Assembly (NCBI GenBank): GCA_033811555.1
Contig: JAPXOG010000002.1
Coordinates: 1-42,756, forward strand
Direction: 5' to 3'
Length of the DNA: 42,756 bases
Source of the DNA: EsbW-18 sp033811555
GTDB lineage: Bacteria > Patescibacteriota > Minisyncoccia > Phycocordibacterales > EsbW-18
Positions 42,243 to 42,756 of this stretch are shown piece by piece. The position numbers and the translations under genes were made by a program. The notes under the pieces were generated by a model. It was not told where the DNA came from. It ran no database searches and saw only the letters and a program-made list of their open reading frames with translations. Each line of letters opens with the position of its first letter. The stretch's first letter is position 1.

Positions 42243-42271
42243 ACTATACAGGAAAATAGAGCTGAAGTCAA
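42243..42271 (-). promoter_or_regulatory. Strong promoter of the 66-residue gene
   Basis: TTGACT (42266-42271), 17-base spacer, TATAGT (42243-42248) on the minus strand: same boxes and spacing as the promoter at 28636-28664. Confidence 0.78.
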
Positions 42272-42286
42272 TAACCTTAACCGCTT

Positions 42287-42625
42287 CTATGAAAATTTTG
42301 ACTTCCCTATATTAGCAATTCTATTTTTAGCAACCTCTTTAATAAGATCCTTCAGGGTGAACTCAAATCCTGAAAATTTTTCGTCATTAGCTGTAACAAA
42401 ACCGCTCTCTTTAAGCTTAAGGATTATAAACTCTGATTCTGAAACTATATAATTCGGAGGAATAGAGTATTTATCAACTACTTCTTCTATTCCTTTTATA
42501 AGTTTCGCCAAACGACCCTCCAAACCCTCTTTTTCTTTCTCCCCTTGAGGGGTTGATATTTCTCTAACTACATCCCCTTCTTCTTCTCTAACTCCTTCAT
42601 CGTTATAAAATTGTTCTTTTATCAT
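42287..42625 (-). CDS. 112-residue acidic protein of unknown function
   Basis: A soluble protein with a Glu-rich first 35 residues (EGVREEEGDVVREI, GEKEKEGLEGRLAKL) and a helical rest ('DLIKEVAKNRIANIGK'). No family or motif is recognised. It follows ftsH by 29 bases on the same strand, so it may be co-transcribed with it. The start at 42625 has no SD. Confidence 0.6.
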   Translation of the reverse strand: MIKEQFYNDEGVREEEGDVVREISTPQGEKEKEGLEGRLAKLIKGIEEVVDKYSIPPNYIVSESEFIILKLKESGFVTANDEKFSGFEFTLKDLIKEVAKNRIANIGKSKFS

Positions 42626-42654
42626 ATTTATTATATTTAAAATAATAAATTAAA

Positions 42655-42756
42655 TTATACCTTCTTATCTACACCTTTAGCAACTATTCCGTGAGAGAGC
42701 AAAATTGCCTCAAATTCTTCCTGTTCTAAAGTTTCTTTTTCAAGAAGGTGCGCAAC
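42655..42756 (-). CDS. ftsH: FtsH ATP-dependent zinc metalloprotease, last 33 codons (5' outside window)
   Basis: Minus-strand frame running in from the right edge and ending at TAA 42655-42657. The segment 'VAHLLEKETLEQEEFEAIL' matches the end of the FtsH peptidase domain (usual form: LLEKETLxGEEFExL). FtsH is a membrane-anchored AAA+ protease that degrades misfolded and regulatory proteins. Only this C-terminal piece is visible, so the call rests on one conserved motif. Confidence 0.8.
   Translation of the reverse strand, partial: VAHLLEKETLEQEEFEAILLSHGIVAKGVDKKV

Overview
The window looks like a chromosomal segment of a Candidate Phyla Radiation (Patescibacteria, Parcubacteria-like) bacterium. 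The evidence is a 16S rRNA with CPR-like sequence and an expanded helix 40, an AT-rich and densely packed gene set typical of these small genomes (TraG/VirD4-like ATPase, LTD and PKD surface proteins, a DUF4015 glycoside-hydrolase-like protein, a RNHCP protein, DedA), and many short membrane proteins of unknown function. The phylum call is inference; no database search was possible.

Layout. 1-1936: the 5' two thirds or more of a MoxR/midasin-type AAA+ ATPase, minus strand, running off the left edge. 2008-9195: minus-strand housekeeping block: obg, a MYG1-family hydrolase, a small four-helix membrane protein, a DedA protein and secA; then a 31-residue histone-H1-like gene and murB. 9235-22340: a surface-glycan locus with genes on both strands: an O-antigen-ligase/TPR protein, two SAM methyltransferases, a Wzx-like flippase, an FkbM methyltransferase, four GT4 glycosyltransferases, a nucleotide-sugar epimerase, and a lamin-tail/PKD secreted protein followed by a 40-residue membrane protein. 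22449-31226: a TraG/VirD4-like ATPase, a two-gene cassette of unknown function, a DUF4015 protein, rsmI, another unknown gene, then murC, alr and tRNA-Leu. 31352-33884: tRNA-Ile(GAU) on plus, and on minus a short Pro/Asp-rich membrane protein and a stand-alone 16S rRNA gene with its own consensus promoter, processing stalk and terminator. 33947-42756: a peptidoglycan-binding secreted protein, recG, a 592-residue unknown protein, a small unknown gene, tRNA-Ile(UAU), an alpha/alpha-toroid protein, RNHCP, two unknown proteins, and the last 33 codons of ftsH.

How genes appear to be expressed. Most genes have no Shine-Dalgarno (SD) sequence. For at least five of them a -10 box sits only 5-9 bases before the ATG, and two more start 1 and 6 bases after a tRNA gene, all of which predicts leaderless mRNAs. 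In keeping with that, the 16S gene carries the helix-45 GGAA hairpin and the conserved GGAT, but the CACCTCC anti-SD that should follow is absent and is replaced by about 130 bases of hairpins reaching to the processing stalk. In contrast, seven small genes of unknown function (starts 24627, 25027, 25474, 28579, 31815, 39754, 42209) have strong GGAGG leaders, several with TTGAC-type promoters, and GC-rich hairpins at their 3' ends. This two-dialect arrangement is the most interesting signal in the window.

Repeats. A palindromic element occurs both inside the recG reading frame and near tRNA-Ile(UAU), sharing 21 identical bases. REP-like inverted repeats also abut the obg 3' end and the murB start codon. 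No CRISPR array, insertion sequence or prophage was seen.
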